From NCBI RefSeq assembly GCF_019703515.2, contig NC_059373.1, positions 13,055,281 to 13,119,280 of the forward strand: a stretch of 64,000 nt of DNA, given 5' to 3'. The DNA comes from Myxocyprinus asiaticus. Its lineage: Eukaryota; Chordata; Actinopteri; Cypriniformes; Catostomidae. Positions 9,729 through 22,235 of this stretch are shown here, piece by piece. The notes beneath the pieces were generated by a model that ran no database searches, was not told the origin of the DNA, and saw only the letters and a program-made list of their open reading frames with translations. Within the stretch, counting starts at the first letter, position 1. Every line of letters begins with the position of its first letter. The position numbers and the translations under genes are program-made.

Positions 9729-12156
9729 TTAGTCTAGAGCCGTGTATTCTGTGCTCTTTGCAGTTTCTTCTGAGTCTTCTGTTTCAAACAGGTAGTCGCG
9801 GACTTGAGTCCTGTGATTTAAAAAAAAAAAAAATCAGATACAGCAATCAGCGTAACAAAGATTACAGGCGTTCATATCCAGGGGCAGGCTATTGATATTT
9901 TTTAAGTCATTTGCCAAAAAAGGGGCCGTTCACACCGAACGCGTTTTTGCGTCAGTCTGCGCTTTTTTACGATTCGTAAAAAAAAATAGTTAGTAACAAT
10001 TTAATTAGGGTTATTCTGGAATTACCAAATGAAATTTCATTTTATTGTTATACTTATTAATTCCATGAATTTGCAATGTTTAATTACAAATGAATTTCAA
10101 AATCTTTACCTTTCTTTTGGGAATGGTGCTTCAGGTGTACGTGTGTACAAAGTCAAGGCATGAAAGGGGGTTACAGTGAATACGTTCCTCCTCCCGAACC
10201 TTTGCGGTAGGGTTGCTGAGGGTCCAGTCCCTGAGCGCGCACACATAGTGCAGGACCGTCCGAACCGCTGAGGGAGGTTGATGGTGGACTTGGGCGCGCG
10301 GTCACCTGCACCCGCCTGCGCATCCCGTCCGAAGCGAAGCGGTAGATTGGCGTGCAGGTGCGCTGGTTTTGCAGTTAACGGGTGAAGTCGAAGGATGGTG
10401 GGTGAGCTCACACGACCACTGGTTGGGGCTACATCAAGAGTAAAGTCCTCGATCTCTAGACTCCGTGGAATCTCTTGAGCGTTCTTTGAAAACAAAAATA
10501 AAAAATGCTCTTTAAATAGTGTGAAGGAACAGTTGTTACCGTTAAGGAGCTACATTTCTATCTGATCCTTAATATTGACTTTGGTTTGTGTGACCTAATC
10601 GAGTAACATATTTTTGTCCGGGACCCCCCATAAGGCATTAGGGCCCCCCCATAAGAAATAAAAAATAGACTTGGGGGGGGCAAATATTTTTATTTTTAGT
10701 AAAGATAATAATGACAAATACAGGCATTTAATTTAACAGGCATATCACCCTGTAGTTCAAGATTGATTGCCCACTAAAGCTAAGCAGGGTTGAGCCTGGC
10801 CAGTACCTGGATGGAAGACCGCTTGGGGAAAACTAAGGTTGCTGCTGGAAGAGGTATTAGGGTCATTAAAATGTATTAAATCAATTTGGTGAAAATGAAG
10901 GCCATTGAAAAGTATTACTTTACATTTCCCGATATTTTTTGTTTTGTTTTAACATTTCCCTCCTTGGGTCATAATGCTGAATGAAAACCTTCCACGTCTC
11001 GGAGATTGCAGCAAGAGTGGGCGTGCAATTTTCACTTTTTTCACCATTAACCAACATTAACAGAATGAGCGATTACATGAGAGAAGACACATTTCAGTAA
11101 GTTGTACTGTATCTTTCATCAAAACCTCAGATGTTCATTCGTGTATTTTTTTCGTGCTATATGTTGGAGAGAGCGCGTTGTTCTGAATGGCCAGCTATTA
11201 AAGAGCATGAATACAGTATTTATTGTTTGAATTTCAAGAAAAAATGACATCGTTTGTTGTCATCAAAGCTGAGACTAAAATCGTGTTTCTCCAAAAAACT
11301 ACATCTGACTCAAATGATGGAGCGTGTCACAATTTGTGCCTGGCAAGCGATTCTGGACATCAGCTTTTTCAAAATAAAAGTCCCATATTAATTGAAATAG
11401 CTGTAAAATTAATACGAACATGAATTACAATGTACTAATAAAATATTTTACAACACAGATTATTTTAGGGTATCCTTCAATATCAAATTAACATTATATT
11501 CATATGCTTTACAAACAGTACAAATAATTAAAGATGAATTTTAATATCTGCTAATAGTAAAACTGTACATATCAAACACAGTCTATTTGCAATTTGGAAC
11601 AAAAGACCTAGATATCTGGAGAATATATAGGCTATATCTGATATCTGTTGGAAACGCTTTCCACCTGTGAGGAACAGAGAATGTGAATGATTGAGGTCTT
11701 CAAAAGGGTATTAAAACGTATTGAATTGGATATGCTGATACCTGCAGATACCCTGACTTAACAAATATAGTGTACAATCCACAATCTCCCCCCCCCCCCC
11801 CCCCAATTCTCCAAAAATTCCCTCTTTTTCCTTTAGACAACCCACTTAGATTGTGATGACAGCACTGACCCAACAATTGTTCATATTTCTATTAATTTTG
11901 CTGTACATTTTATGTCTTATACCTATAATTTGGCACATCTGTGTTTTTCCACCCAAATTTCCTGAATGGTCAGACAGTAGAGAAATGTTGTCATAAAAAA
12001 GAGAAAGAGTAAAACACTTACCTCTGGAAACTCCCCCCATGTAAATCTATTAGGATCACTGTCACCTGTAAGGGGCAATTTGAGAGCAGTAACCTCCCTC
12101 AGCATCAAGCTGCTCAGGATCCCAAGGGCTAAAGAGAGCAGAGTAGAGTAGGACAT
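9729..12156 (-). CDS. npvf: npvf: LPXRFamide (GnIH/RFRP) neuropeptide precursor, 3 exons, 196 aa
   Basis: Precursor of the gonadotropin-inhibitory hormone family, secreted by hypothalamic neurons. Coding exons (minus strand): 12156-12022, 10483-10110 and 9810-9729. All introns are GT-AG; phase is 0 after exon 1 and 2 after exon 2. Exon 1 carries a signal peptide (MSYSTLLSLALGILSSLMLR, cleavage probably after EVTA). Exon 2 carries three amidated peptides, each before Gly-Arg: PAHLHANLPLRF (residues 85-96, after a Lys), APKSTINLPQRF (108-119, after Arg) and SGTGPSATLPQRF (129-141, followed by GRR). Exon 3 adds an acidic tail (DYLFETEDSEET). I chose the ATG at 12156 because the in-frame ATG at 12183 lies upstream of the expected start site set by the TATA box. 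The length is close to the roughly 200 residues usual in the family. The frame is intact throughout; human NPVF lies beside NFE2L3 as here. Confidence 0.96.
10520..10612 (+). repeat. Dispersed repeat in npvf intron 1 (gttacc-ctacatctgatc type)
   Basis: Resembles blocks at 13740-13880 and, inverted, at 15780-15900: a cagttgttacc...ggagctacat...ctgatcc...gacctaat order is shared. Copies are diverged and no ends are defined. Confidence 0.45.
10741..10860 (+). mobile_element. 5S-rRNA-derived SINE (SINE3-like) in npvf intron 1
   Basis: The sequence follows 5S rRNA: catatcaccctg at the 5' end, gctaagcagggttgagcctg (box A/intermediate region), then cagtacctggatggaagacc (box C region). The 3' part leaves 5S and reads gctgctggaagaggtatta, as in fish 5S-derived SINEs. 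It is diverged from functional 5S (the early gaacgcccgatct stretch is altered), so it is not a working rRNA gene. Confidence 0.8.
11787..11804 (+). repeat. Poly(C) tract in npvf intron 1
   Basis: A run of about 18 C bases (G-run on the transcribed strand), possibly prone to G-quadruplex formation or length error. Confidence 0.9.
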
Positions 12157-12169
12157 CTTACAATCTTTC

Positions 12170-12205
12170 ACTGAAGTCCACATGCATTACAGGGTTTTTA
12201 TACAT
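12170..12205 (-). promoter_or_regulatory. npvf core promoter with TATA box
   Basis: TATAAAA on the minus strand at about 12202-12196 lies 40-46 bases upstream of the chosen start codon. Transcription would begin near 12170-12175, leaving a 5' UTR of under 20 bases. The site is predicted from motif and spacing only. Confidence 0.65.
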
Positions 12206-13655
12206 TTGGACATGTGCAAATAAACATGCTCACAATAACATTCCACATAATGCACTCACAGCATTTCATACTTAATAACTGCACCCACATTCATTCATTC
12301 ATTATTCATTCACTAATGACCTTCTTTAGGGTTTCATAGCAACACAGTGACACGTCCTGTGACACGTCTCACTATATTGTCCAGGAGATTGAAATACAGA
12401 GCATATTTTCATAAAGTTAATTTAATTAGTGATTTGACATTTCTACCCTTCTGGATAAAACATATATTTTCTTAATTTCTGCTGGTGGTTGTTTATGCTG
12501 CCCATGCCTTTTGCAATAACTATTCCATTTTGAAAATAAGTGCTCACAAATTCAGAGGAGAAGGGAAAAGGACAACGAATGAGGATGTAAAAAAATCTCA
12601 CAGAAAAGTACACATAATGCTAAAATGTGGGTAACATTAAAAAACATACAGTTAACAACAGTTGTAAACATAAGTACTTTTACATAAGGTCTATTCCACT
12701 CTGTATGACCAGTCCATAATGTGCATTCACATGGAAACAAAACCTTGGGGCTCGCTCCAAATTAGCTGAAGAAGCATTCCATGCCACAATAGTTAAATAA
12801 ATGTATTGTGAAACTCATTATGACCTCAGTTTCCACTCAGACATTTGTTGCAGTAGGCTAAGTGAGCAAGGTGTGATGCTTTTCCACGTTAAAGATGTTT
12901 GATGTGTTAGCTTGAATAAGACGTTGACACGTAAGAAATGTCTAGATGAGGTGTTAGGCCACATCGTCGTCCTCATCATTGGCTTGGTATTTTATATTTC
13001 ATCAAAGACTATTTTAATTGTCATAACTGTCATGCAGATGACATCCGTGGTAGTGAGGGGTGGGATATTTTAATTTTATAATTAGTACTATTAGAAATTA
13101 AGTCTAATTATTAGTGTGCGTCATTTACTAGATATGTTATAATAAAATATAATATAATATTAATAATTAATAATAAAAAATATTATTGTAAAATATTAAT
13201 ATATATTATGATCCACTGTGATGGATGAGGATGTAGAAAAATAGACATTTCATGAATACTGTTTAAAAACAGTGTTTTAAATAGGGCATTTCTGAGATGC
13301 CTCATTACGAATAACATATTGTATTGCACCAGACCTTCAGAAACCACTTTAAAGGAAGAAAAATGATGATTGTAGGTCATAATGAGCAGCACATTAACAT
13401 ATAACACATAATATAAAAAGTTTCATGCCATATGCTATGCTCAGTAGCATACTTGGCTTAAAATGTATCATGTTATTCAACCATTTGTCATATAGTTGAT
13501 TGTATTATTTGAGAGATTATTCACAGTATATAATTTAGCACACCCTTTCGTAAAACATCATATTGTAGAGAATATTATTTAGTTATATCTTGGTACATAA
13601 AGAAAATGCAATATACTTATTCAAAGAGCTTTTAAACTTCTTTTCATTTGAAAAC
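12206..13655. other. npvf upstream intergenic region
   Basis: No coding frame or clear repeat. It would contain the distal regulatory sequence of npvf. A very AT-rich patch lies at 13070-13205. Confidence 0.5.
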
Positions 13656-13659
13656 CTAA

Positions 13660-13960
13660 TGTATCCAGGTTGATTCAGTGATGTTCAGTGATTGAACCAG
13701 TTAATTTGGGTGTTACAATATGAAGCACATTTCTAGGTTAACATTTATTTTCAATGCACTTAAAAAGTGGTAACCTGCAATTGTTACCTCAAGGATCTAC
13801 ATCTGTTTGATCTAACCCATAAAATTGCTTTCATTATTGTAACCTAATTTGTCAGGTAAATTTAGCCAGCTTACTCTAAATAATTTTTTTAATGGAATAA
13901 AACCAGTTAATTTAGATGTTGCACATGAAGCATATTTGTATGTTCCTTGACAATTTTTAT
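13660..13960 (+). repeat. Dispersed repeat block, partly tandem
   Basis: accagttaatttgggtgtta near 13696 recurs as accagttaatttagatgtt near 13901. The stretch aagtggtaacctgcaattgt (about 13765) is found inverted near 15880. Element type unknown. Confidence 0.55.
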
Positions 13961-15180
13961 TTATTTTTTTACACTGCAGAAAAAGTTAAATCTTACAAAT
14001 ACCAACATAAAGAAAGAACAGCAGAGCAAAATGACAAATTTATGTAGCACATAAATATAAAGTGTATAGAAATAGATAGTTCAGTCATTTGGATAATACA
14101 AATAAATTAATTCAATTCACACTTGATAATATCACTTGACATGTTTGCGAAATGGTGAGGTCACTACATGTGCCTTTCTTACCCACCAGAGGGCAATGTA
14201 ACATCATAACACTCTCATGCAAAACTACTTCAATAACTGTTTCATCAAGGCTGAATACAAGATACATGACACCATAAGTTAAATTAAGTGTAATTATTGC
14301 AACTAATTTTGCTGGAAGGTTTATGAAACTTTAAATTAAAAGTGTGAGACTTAGAAAGCACAGAACACAGACAGAGAGATCACATCTAAGGGCAAAACAG
14401 GAGAAAAAGTCAGTGATGGCTATTTGCAAATTAATAGAATTATTTGTCATTATTGGGGTGCTGTCATACCTCTGTACTTGACAAATGACATCACCTAGAA
14501 GCTATCCTTGTCTGAGCTTCTAGACCATTTATCATTTTTATACTATACACATAACTGAATGGAGAGCTTACCTATTGCAAAAAAGCTTTTACATTCATAA
14601 CTCTCACGCAATGTTGATATAGGTTCCAGTGGTTTCTTTTTCACTTCAGTGTGCCTCAATGTATTTTGAGATGCCCCATACACAGTGTTAAACATGGTAC
14701 TATGGATGGTTTTATGCCTTTTATGTAGATTGTCAAAGGATGTAGGACAAAGTGTGCTTAATGTGCATTTTATCCAATCCTTCATTCCAACCGTTGACTA
14801 TTCAGCCCCATTGTACTATTTCGTCCATTCTGTCAGCCCCAGTTGATCAAAGACCATAACAGATAACCAAACTACATACTCAGACAAGAGGCAGAGACAA
14901 GACCTTACCTCTACTGCAAGAGCTTAGAGTCATCCATCTCTGCAGAGGTCAACATGTTTCTGCCAGTCAGGAGTAAAGCGGAAGGCAATGATGAAGGAGC
15001 AGGAAGTCTAGGAAATGGCCTTAATGACAGAGAAGGGGTGTGTTCACACTTGTGTGCTGTAGCATATTACTATTTATGTTCATGTTATATGTTCTGTCTT
15101 TACCAGGAAATTGCATCTGTAGCTTTGAACTTGGTTCAGGCTTCTGTAATCATGCAGGAGTGCAATGGACATGAGAAACA
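13961..15180. other. Intergenic, nothing recognised
   Basis: Only short spurious frames; no splice-consistent coding blocks or named repeats. Confidence 0.5.
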
Positions 15181-15203
15181 TTAGATGATGAGTGGTATAA
15201 AAG

Positions 15204-15215
15204 ACAGACAGACAG

Positions 15216-15269
<54 letters not shown>
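15204..15269. repeat. (GACA)n-(GA)n microsatellite
   Basis: A short GACA run followed by a roughly 45-base GA run. Confidence 0.95.
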
Positions 15270-15270
<1 letters not shown>

Positions 15271-15779
15271 GAGTAAAGGAACAGAAAAGGAGACCACCCC
15301 TTGCAGGGTCTTGAACTTTGATCTCTAGTCTCCTCGCTCTGCAGATTCCTCAGTTGTGGCTGACAGTGATGATGGGGTCGAAGTTGGGCGTGATGGCCAT
15401 TCAGAGAAAAGTGCAGTGAGTTTGGGGTGAATGAGTGACCCTTAACCTCACTATAAAACTGAACTAAGACCCCTACACTTAACCTGAGGGGCAGTGGCCG
15501 AGCAACATCCACTGTTAAAACTGGACCTAAATATACTGTTGTCAGCATTCCCCGCCTCCTTATAACTATATCTTGTCTCTCATAGCTCCTAAATCCCACA
15601 TATTTCTTTCAAACCGTAAATAATCTTAACATTACTATATAGTGGTGTCATAAAAGTGACAGACACCATCCATCCTTTCTACATCTTTTTTTTTTATGTT
15701 TCCAGTATTCCTTATTTATTTATTTATTTGCTTTCTGTCCTCCTTTTCTGTCTGTGTCTTTATTTAAGTCAAAACAATT

Positions 15780-15900
15780 ATTTTACATCACTGAATCAAC
15801 CTGAATACATAAGGTTACACCAACAAAACAAATTTTAAGGGCTAGATCAGGTAAAAATAGCCCCTAAGGTAACAATTGCAGGTTACCACTTTTTACACAT
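15780..15900 (-). repeat. Inverted copy of the 13.7-kb dispersed repeat
   Basis: ggtaacaattgcaggttacc and tcactgaatcaacctgaatac are reverse complements of sequence at 13660-13810, about 2 kb away in the opposite direction. Confidence 0.6.
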
Positions 15901-15905
15901 TACCC

Positions 15906-18293
15906 TGATACCTGATTAAAGCACACTGAATGTCAAACAAACACAAGGGTGAAGATACACAGTACACAAACCACCAAGATGTGATAGCTTCATTATGATC
16001 AGCAATCACATGCTATGCTTAGTGCCAACAGACTATATAAAAACAGAAGGTGCATTAGAGCATGAGAAAGACAATGAGAGACACTTGACAGTGGAGATGC
16101 AAACTAGCCATGAACTTCAGCTGACAGTAGAGCTCATGTTGACTGATCACAGATATGTAAGAGCAGCTGAGAAACACTGGGATGGATGAGAGAGAATTAG
16201 AATGAGATGATAGAAGCAGTGTTCATTTTCACACAGTTTGTATGTTAGGCATAATATTTATCTTTTGACAAAAATGTCCTTTCAGTTTAGTCAGTATTTC
16301 ATCATGTCATATTCATTACTTTTTGTCAATTTTACTCTGGCATGTAATTTTAGTTGACAAAAATAACATATTTTAGCTGACGAGACGACAATGTACAAAA
16401 TGACAAAAACATGCATCAAACTATAACAGACCAAACTTTAATCAAATATTAAAATATTCGAAAAATGTATTAAACTTATTATTACTAACTATTTATTAGT
16501 CATTTAAACATGTTAATATCTTGCATTCTTTTTTCTCAATTTGTCTTGTGATATTTTTGTCAACAGCATATTTGAATTAAAACCGTTTGATTATCATCAT
16601 GATGCCTCTTTTTAGTCTCATCTTCGTTATCGTTGGCAAAATCAAAAAACACTTCATCAACTAACATTTTGTCAGTAATTTCTTTGAAAGATTTGGATAG
16701 AGGTCTATTTATTGTACTGTCTACTACAGTATTACTTTAACCTGATCTATGTGTTTTATTCAATTGTAGTATTGTATTTAAGCAAATCTTGAATACTGTT
16801 GCACAGCTGTAGTCCTTCATACCCAGAGGAATTGTTTTGCAAAAAGGCAGTTCTCAGCTATGTCTCATTGACTTATTGAATTTGTCTTTGAAGTTTCTCC
16901 TAATATCTTTAGGAGAAATAAAAACACACACACGAGACAGTGGTTGACAGACAGTAATATTATAGATCTATAATATCAATATGGATAGCACATCCAGAAA
17001 ATTTGGTCTTGAAAGAATTTGAAAAAAGTTAATGTACATTTTGAAACCTCTGTTTCTTTTGTGTATATGTTTTGTTTTTTTGTTTGTTTTTTGCAGACTT
17101 TTGTATGTTTACAAATTTCTCTCTCTCTTTCTCGAACTTACACATATTTTTGGAGGAATGTTCCCCACTTGAGAAATTAATTCTAATTCTTTGATCTCCT
17201 AAATCTCAAACACCAAATCCCCACTGTTAATATTACATTCCAATCTTGTCAGCCTGATTTTCCATTGTCAGTCCTGCACACACATCATATACCTATACAA
17301 AGCACCCATACTATCTGGGCCTCTAAATCAAATCCCATGGATCCCTGTTTGCCCCTGTAGAGGAATGTTTTTTGTTTGGGCTGTGCAGTCAACTGACTGT
17401 GGCATTTTCCCACTCTGTGTAGTGATAACATCAAGGTGTTGAAAGGTACAATCTCAACTCTTGGCACCTGCCAAATGGTCCAATAAAAACCACTCTGCTA
17501 CTGTTTTCAAAATGATTGGGAGTGAGGGAAGCAAAGGAACCAATTAAAAAACAGCTGGGACTAAAACACTAATGCTGATTGACATTTCAGAGCAGCTCAG
17601 ACAAATAAAATCAGTAAAAGAAAACACTCTCCTGGTTTAAATTTTATGGATGGATTCAATATTTCAAACAACAACACCAAAACCAGCCAATACACGTAAA
17701 CCAGAGAGGTGAACCATGAAATGTCTGGGTAAATCTAGCTATGCATAACTGTGTTTACATTGGTAAATTGCAGTGCACAATGTTTTTTCTGTGTCAATTA
17801 GTTGGTGTTCATCCGAAAGCTGGTGGCAAAATTTTTTAATGTCAATCATGTTGACAATTTCTCTCTCAGCACACCTGGAGCTGACACATGAGGGTTTAGC
17901 AGACAGATCTTTTAAAAAGTAAAATGAATGGCTGGCATAACAAAGGTTATGTGGTTATGGAAGAAATGTTTTTGTAATGTAATTTGTATGTTTCTCAAAA
18001 TGGAAAAAATTCATTTGTATTTCAAATTTGCTTCAACTCTACTAGGGTCGAGAAAACCAACTCGCCTGTTTTTTTTTTTTTTTCACCAGTTCCACTGAAA
18101 TCAGGAGGAGTGACATGTACCCAATAACAAATGTATGATGGGAACTGTTACCATTTTATTGAAGAGTTGTAGACATGCCATTTATTCACTGTTGTCCAAA
18201 GGTAAGAAATTAGAGAGAAAACACAGAGGAACGTATATACAGAGCATTTACTGTGCAAGAGAATACACTTGAACAACACACTGGGGACTAAGA

Positions 18294-18298
<5 letters not shown>
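15906..18298. other. Intergenic, nothing recognised
   Basis: AT-rich. A TATA-like tatataaaa at about 16034 has no coding exon behind it. A poly(T) run lies at 18069-18083. Confidence 0.5.

Positions 18299-18343
<45 letters not shown>
18298..18343. repeat. (GT)n microsatellite
   Basis: An uninterrupted GT run of about 44 bases, followed by GA-rich sequence and a (CA)n run at 18504-18529. Confidence 0.97.
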
Positions 18344-18345
<2 letters not shown>

Positions 18346-18529
18346 AAGTGGGAAGGATAGAAATAAGAGAGAGCCAGAGTGAGTGAGAGAGAGAGAGAAC
18401 AGGAGGGATTTAATGGCTGACAGCTATGACTGATGATATGTTGGGTCTACAGGCTGAAACAGTAGATGGTATCAAGGAAACCCAAGATTAAATCAGCTAG
18501 AACACACACACACACACACACACACACAT

Positions 18530-19650
18530 TTTCCATTTACTGTCTTTGACTGCTTCGCTTTAGTGTTGACTGCATCTAAAAAAAATCAAACGCTCAAGAC
18601 ACCAAAGACTTGTAGATTTACATTCAGGTACTCTATACCAGCTGTTTAGGGCATTATTATCACACAGACACACACATACACTTGCAGTTTCCCCTACAGA
18701 CTCGTTACGATTCTCACACATTCTACTAATTGGTCGTTTTGAACACGGATGTCATTGTGCAGAGAATGAGGTCACAATGATTGGTCTCTGAGAGAGGGCA
18801 AGAGAGACAGACAGACACAGATTGAGAGATAGAAACAAAGTGAAAGATGGAGTCAGAGGGAGAGAGACAGACAGATGGGGCTGGGAGAGAAAGACAGACA
18901 TGGGGAGAAAGGCAGACAAAAACTGGACAATGTGTCTGGTGCTTTTCTGTGCAGTACTCACTAAAATGCCAGGATGTTGTGGTTGGTTGCCAGGGCGTTC
19001 TGCAGTTGCTAAGGTGTTCTGAGTGATTGTAAGTGCAAACATATTGAAAACACCACTAATTTGTTCCCAGCCCATGTTTACACTTTGGCCCCTGTTTCCT
19101 GTTTCATAACCTTTACTCTCTGAACTCATTCTCTTCTGCCACCTTTGTGAGAAATAATGTGACGTAGCCTATTATGTGCATTTTGTTCCGAAGTTGCTTT
19201 CTCCCGAGTGTCTGTGGTTGGTCTTTGAGAGAACCTGGAAGCTACACGCAAACACACAAGCACATATTACCCACCCATTTCAGTCTTTCTTCTCCATCAC
19301 GCATCATTCTTTTTTCTCTTGCTCTCTCATTCTCTTTTCCTCTCTCTCTTTCTGCATATAATGACAGACAAGCTGATGCAAACTAAAGACAGGAGGAATC
19401 CTATTCTTCCTTTTAACAAATCTTCTGTTTGTGCTGTCAGCAATGGAAACACTCACACTTCACTGACCCCTCTCTCTCTCTCCCTCTCTCTCTCTCTTTT
19501 TCTATTCATGCACACATTAACACAGAAATCACATCCATACACACAACCAACACGTGCAATTTGGAGTATATATCTAAATGAGGACAGACTGTGTAACATA
19601 CTTTTATTGTTTTTATATAAAGGTAATTAAAATGAGTTAAGAATAACCTT
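18530..19650. other. Intergenic with GA/CT-rich low-complexity tracts
   Basis: Purine-rich GAGAGACAGACAGA sequence (18790-18920) and CT-rich sequence (19460-19500). The open frames here are low-complexity artefacts. Confidence 0.55.
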
Positions 19651-19655
19651 AAATC

Positions 19656-20040
19656 CAAACCCTTCCCCTAAAAGAAAACATTTAGCATTTTTATAATTTA
19701 AAAAACAATTTATGATACTTTATTCATAAAACATATTTTTTTCCAATTGAGGATGCATTTGGATGTCCCTAAAGTGTCAAAAATGCCTAAATCTGTCCCT
19801 TTTGTCACATGTAGCTGTTATATCTGAGGAAAAGAACCTAGCTAAATAATACATTTGTATGTGTGCTTTTTAGAAAAGCATATGCATTCAAACACCATAT
19901 CCAAGTCCACCAAATCCTTTTTTTTTTTTTTTTTTTTTAAATACCGTTTGTTTGATCATGGCTTACAGTTTCTGATTATTATATCCATTTTCATTTCTGT
20001 GTCTTTTCTAGCATGATTACAAATTACAAACCTAATTCCT
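19656..20040 (+). repeat. Local direct duplication, copy 1
   Basis: Shares long blocks in the same order and orientation with 21759-22235: ccaaacccttcccctaaaag, ttatgatact, tctgaggaaaa, agaaaagcatat, tccaagtccaccaaatcc plus poly(T), ccgtttgtttg and tagtttctgattatt-like sequence. No ends or target duplication are visible. Confidence 0.8.
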
Positions 20041-21758
20041 TTTCATTGTGGGCAGCCAGAAGAGGAGACTTCTGGGAAAACAGACAAAACACAACAATAT
20101 ATCGCTATTGCTCACTGTCACTCTCACAAAAAAACAATATGTGTGTGACTGCGGGCAAGATTGTGTGGGTTTTTTGTGCATGCGTACCAAAGGGAAACTG
20201 CTTTCACAATCCCCAAACCCCATGGTCTCATTTTAACAAGGACCAGGTGACACGTACCAGCTTGCGTGTGACTGCTCATTTTCTGCCCCACTTTGAATGC
20301 ATGTGTATGTATACACACTCGTCTGAGTGGACATGGCAGCTCTCCCTCTGAAACATGGCAGCTATCGACGGGAGGGTTATGAGTGAAATCAGTCAGAGTT
20401 GTTGCTAATTGAGTCCACTGACGAGACATACACAGACATGTGTCTCATTACACAAAATGAAACTTTCACCTGGGAACCATCAAACCCAAACTGAGGGGGT
20501 TATGAACAAATGGCTTCCAGACTACCTTTGTGCAGTGTAATTGAAATGGTCACATTAGCTCTTATTCAGGCATTTTGTTGGCAGCCCCTCTGAAAGACCC
20601 CAGTTGCTGTACAGCCATCATCGCCAATAAAAACTTTATTTGAGAACAAATCCCTCCTATTCTTGCTGAATAAATAAAGGAAGAAAGAATGAGAGAAAAG
20701 AAAGATGCTAAAGATACGAAATGAGCTGGATAAAGAAGGAAAGCAGTGAGTGATGTCATGGCTCATTTTTCTGTCGCTCTCAGTGGCTGGAGCCCAGGAG
20801 TCACGATTTGATCTTCATCGTCTTCATTCATTCTTTTTATTCCACATTGATGACAAAACCGCTTAGTGTGAAATTGAAGTGCGAGAATGTAAGAACGGTG
20901 CACAAATGTTCAGCCTCAAATCGTGAGCATCTGTGTGTGTGCACCTGCATGGTTGGCAGTGAATGTTGGATGGAGATTGTGGGAGCCAGCGGGAAGCCTT
21001 TTGAGTAATTTAAACATTCTACGACACTAAAATGGCCTGTCAAAAAATTAAAGTGAGGGGGGCTGGTTTGAAGTAGAGCAAAACAAAGTAGAGCAGTGAG
21101 AAAGGTGTTCTGCTTCTTTTCAGTCGTTTACATTTGGGGCATATATTTCAGGATGGTGAGGATTTTATGTAGTGTGTCATTGTGTCATTTGGAACAATCT
21201 GGAAAATCTTTTACTTTCATGTCTTGAGGGTTGATTTTTATTCAAAGGAAAATATTTCAACTTTTTTCTTTTTGTTATATGAAAGCCACATTAAAACTGA
21301 TGTGGAATCTTTTTTTACCAAGCCTTAATGATTTATTTTTGAGAATTTTCAAATGCCTTTTATGTATAGATATGACTGTTTTAGCCTTGTCCCAGACCCA
21401 GATTTCCAATATTAAACTATGGTATTCCATTATAAAAATACAAATTATTAAATGTTTAAAACTATGATAATGTAAAAGAGTGAAATAAACATAAACCATT
21501 TCAATATTGATTGTGTGAAAATTATTTTTATCAAAATTAGGATTGTCGATTGTCCCAAAGTTGTGACATCATTTCCACCGCACCAAACAATTTTCCCCCA
21601 GTATATATTTTTTTCTTCAAAGGTTCTTGTTAACCAAAAGTGTCAGTGAAGAGCAAGCTTGAGATGAAATATGAGACAAATTACATATCATATTTAAAAC
21701 AAAGAATAATCTGAATAAATATCACTTGTAAGCAGAAAATTATATTGGGTTTTATTTC
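20041..21758. other. Intergenic between the two duplicate blocks
   Basis: No gene seen. The better-composed stretch at about 20560-21010 lacks any splice-consistent frame; conservation with other fish would decide whether it is an enhancer. Confidence 0.45.
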
Positions 21759-22235
21759 TAATCCAAACCCTTCCCCTAAAAGAAAACATTTTGCGTTTTT
21801 AGAATTTAAAAATCAATTTATGATACTTTTTTATGAAACAGGTTTTTATTTTATTTTTTTCAGTTGAGGATGTGTTTGGATGTCCATCTAGGTGTCTAAA
21901 TCTATCCTTTTGTCAGGTCAGATGTAGCTACTGCATCTGAGGAAAATAACCTAGCTAATTAAGCAATGTATTTGTGCTCTTTAGAAAAGCATATACACCA
22001 AACACCAAAAGAACACCAAATCCAAGTCCACCAAATCCTTTTTTTTTTTTTTTAATACTTTGTTACATAATGACAAATGCTGTGTTGTGTGTTGTCTATG
22101 AAAATGTGTGTCTCCTTCAGTTGTGTATAGAAAATCTCCTTTAGACCGTTTGTTTGGTTATGGCGTATAGTTTCTGATTATTTGATCCATTTTCATTTCT
22201 GTTTTGTCTCTAGCACGATTACAAACCTAATTTGG
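21759..22235 (+). repeat. Local direct duplication, copy 2
   Basis: Partner of 19656-20040, about 2.1 kb downstream. It carries an extra stretch of about 100 bases after the poly(T) run (around 22055-22145) that copy 1 lacks. Confidence 0.8.

Noticed and set aside
10741..10860. Functional 5S rRNA gene
   Set aside because: Several changes in the 5' third and a non-5S 3' end fit a 5S-derived SINE better.
16000..16190. TATA-like gactatataaaaacag followed by a 64-aa frame
   Set aside because: No signal peptide, domain or splice site, and the frame is short; a lone TATA-like string in AT-rich DNA is expected by chance.
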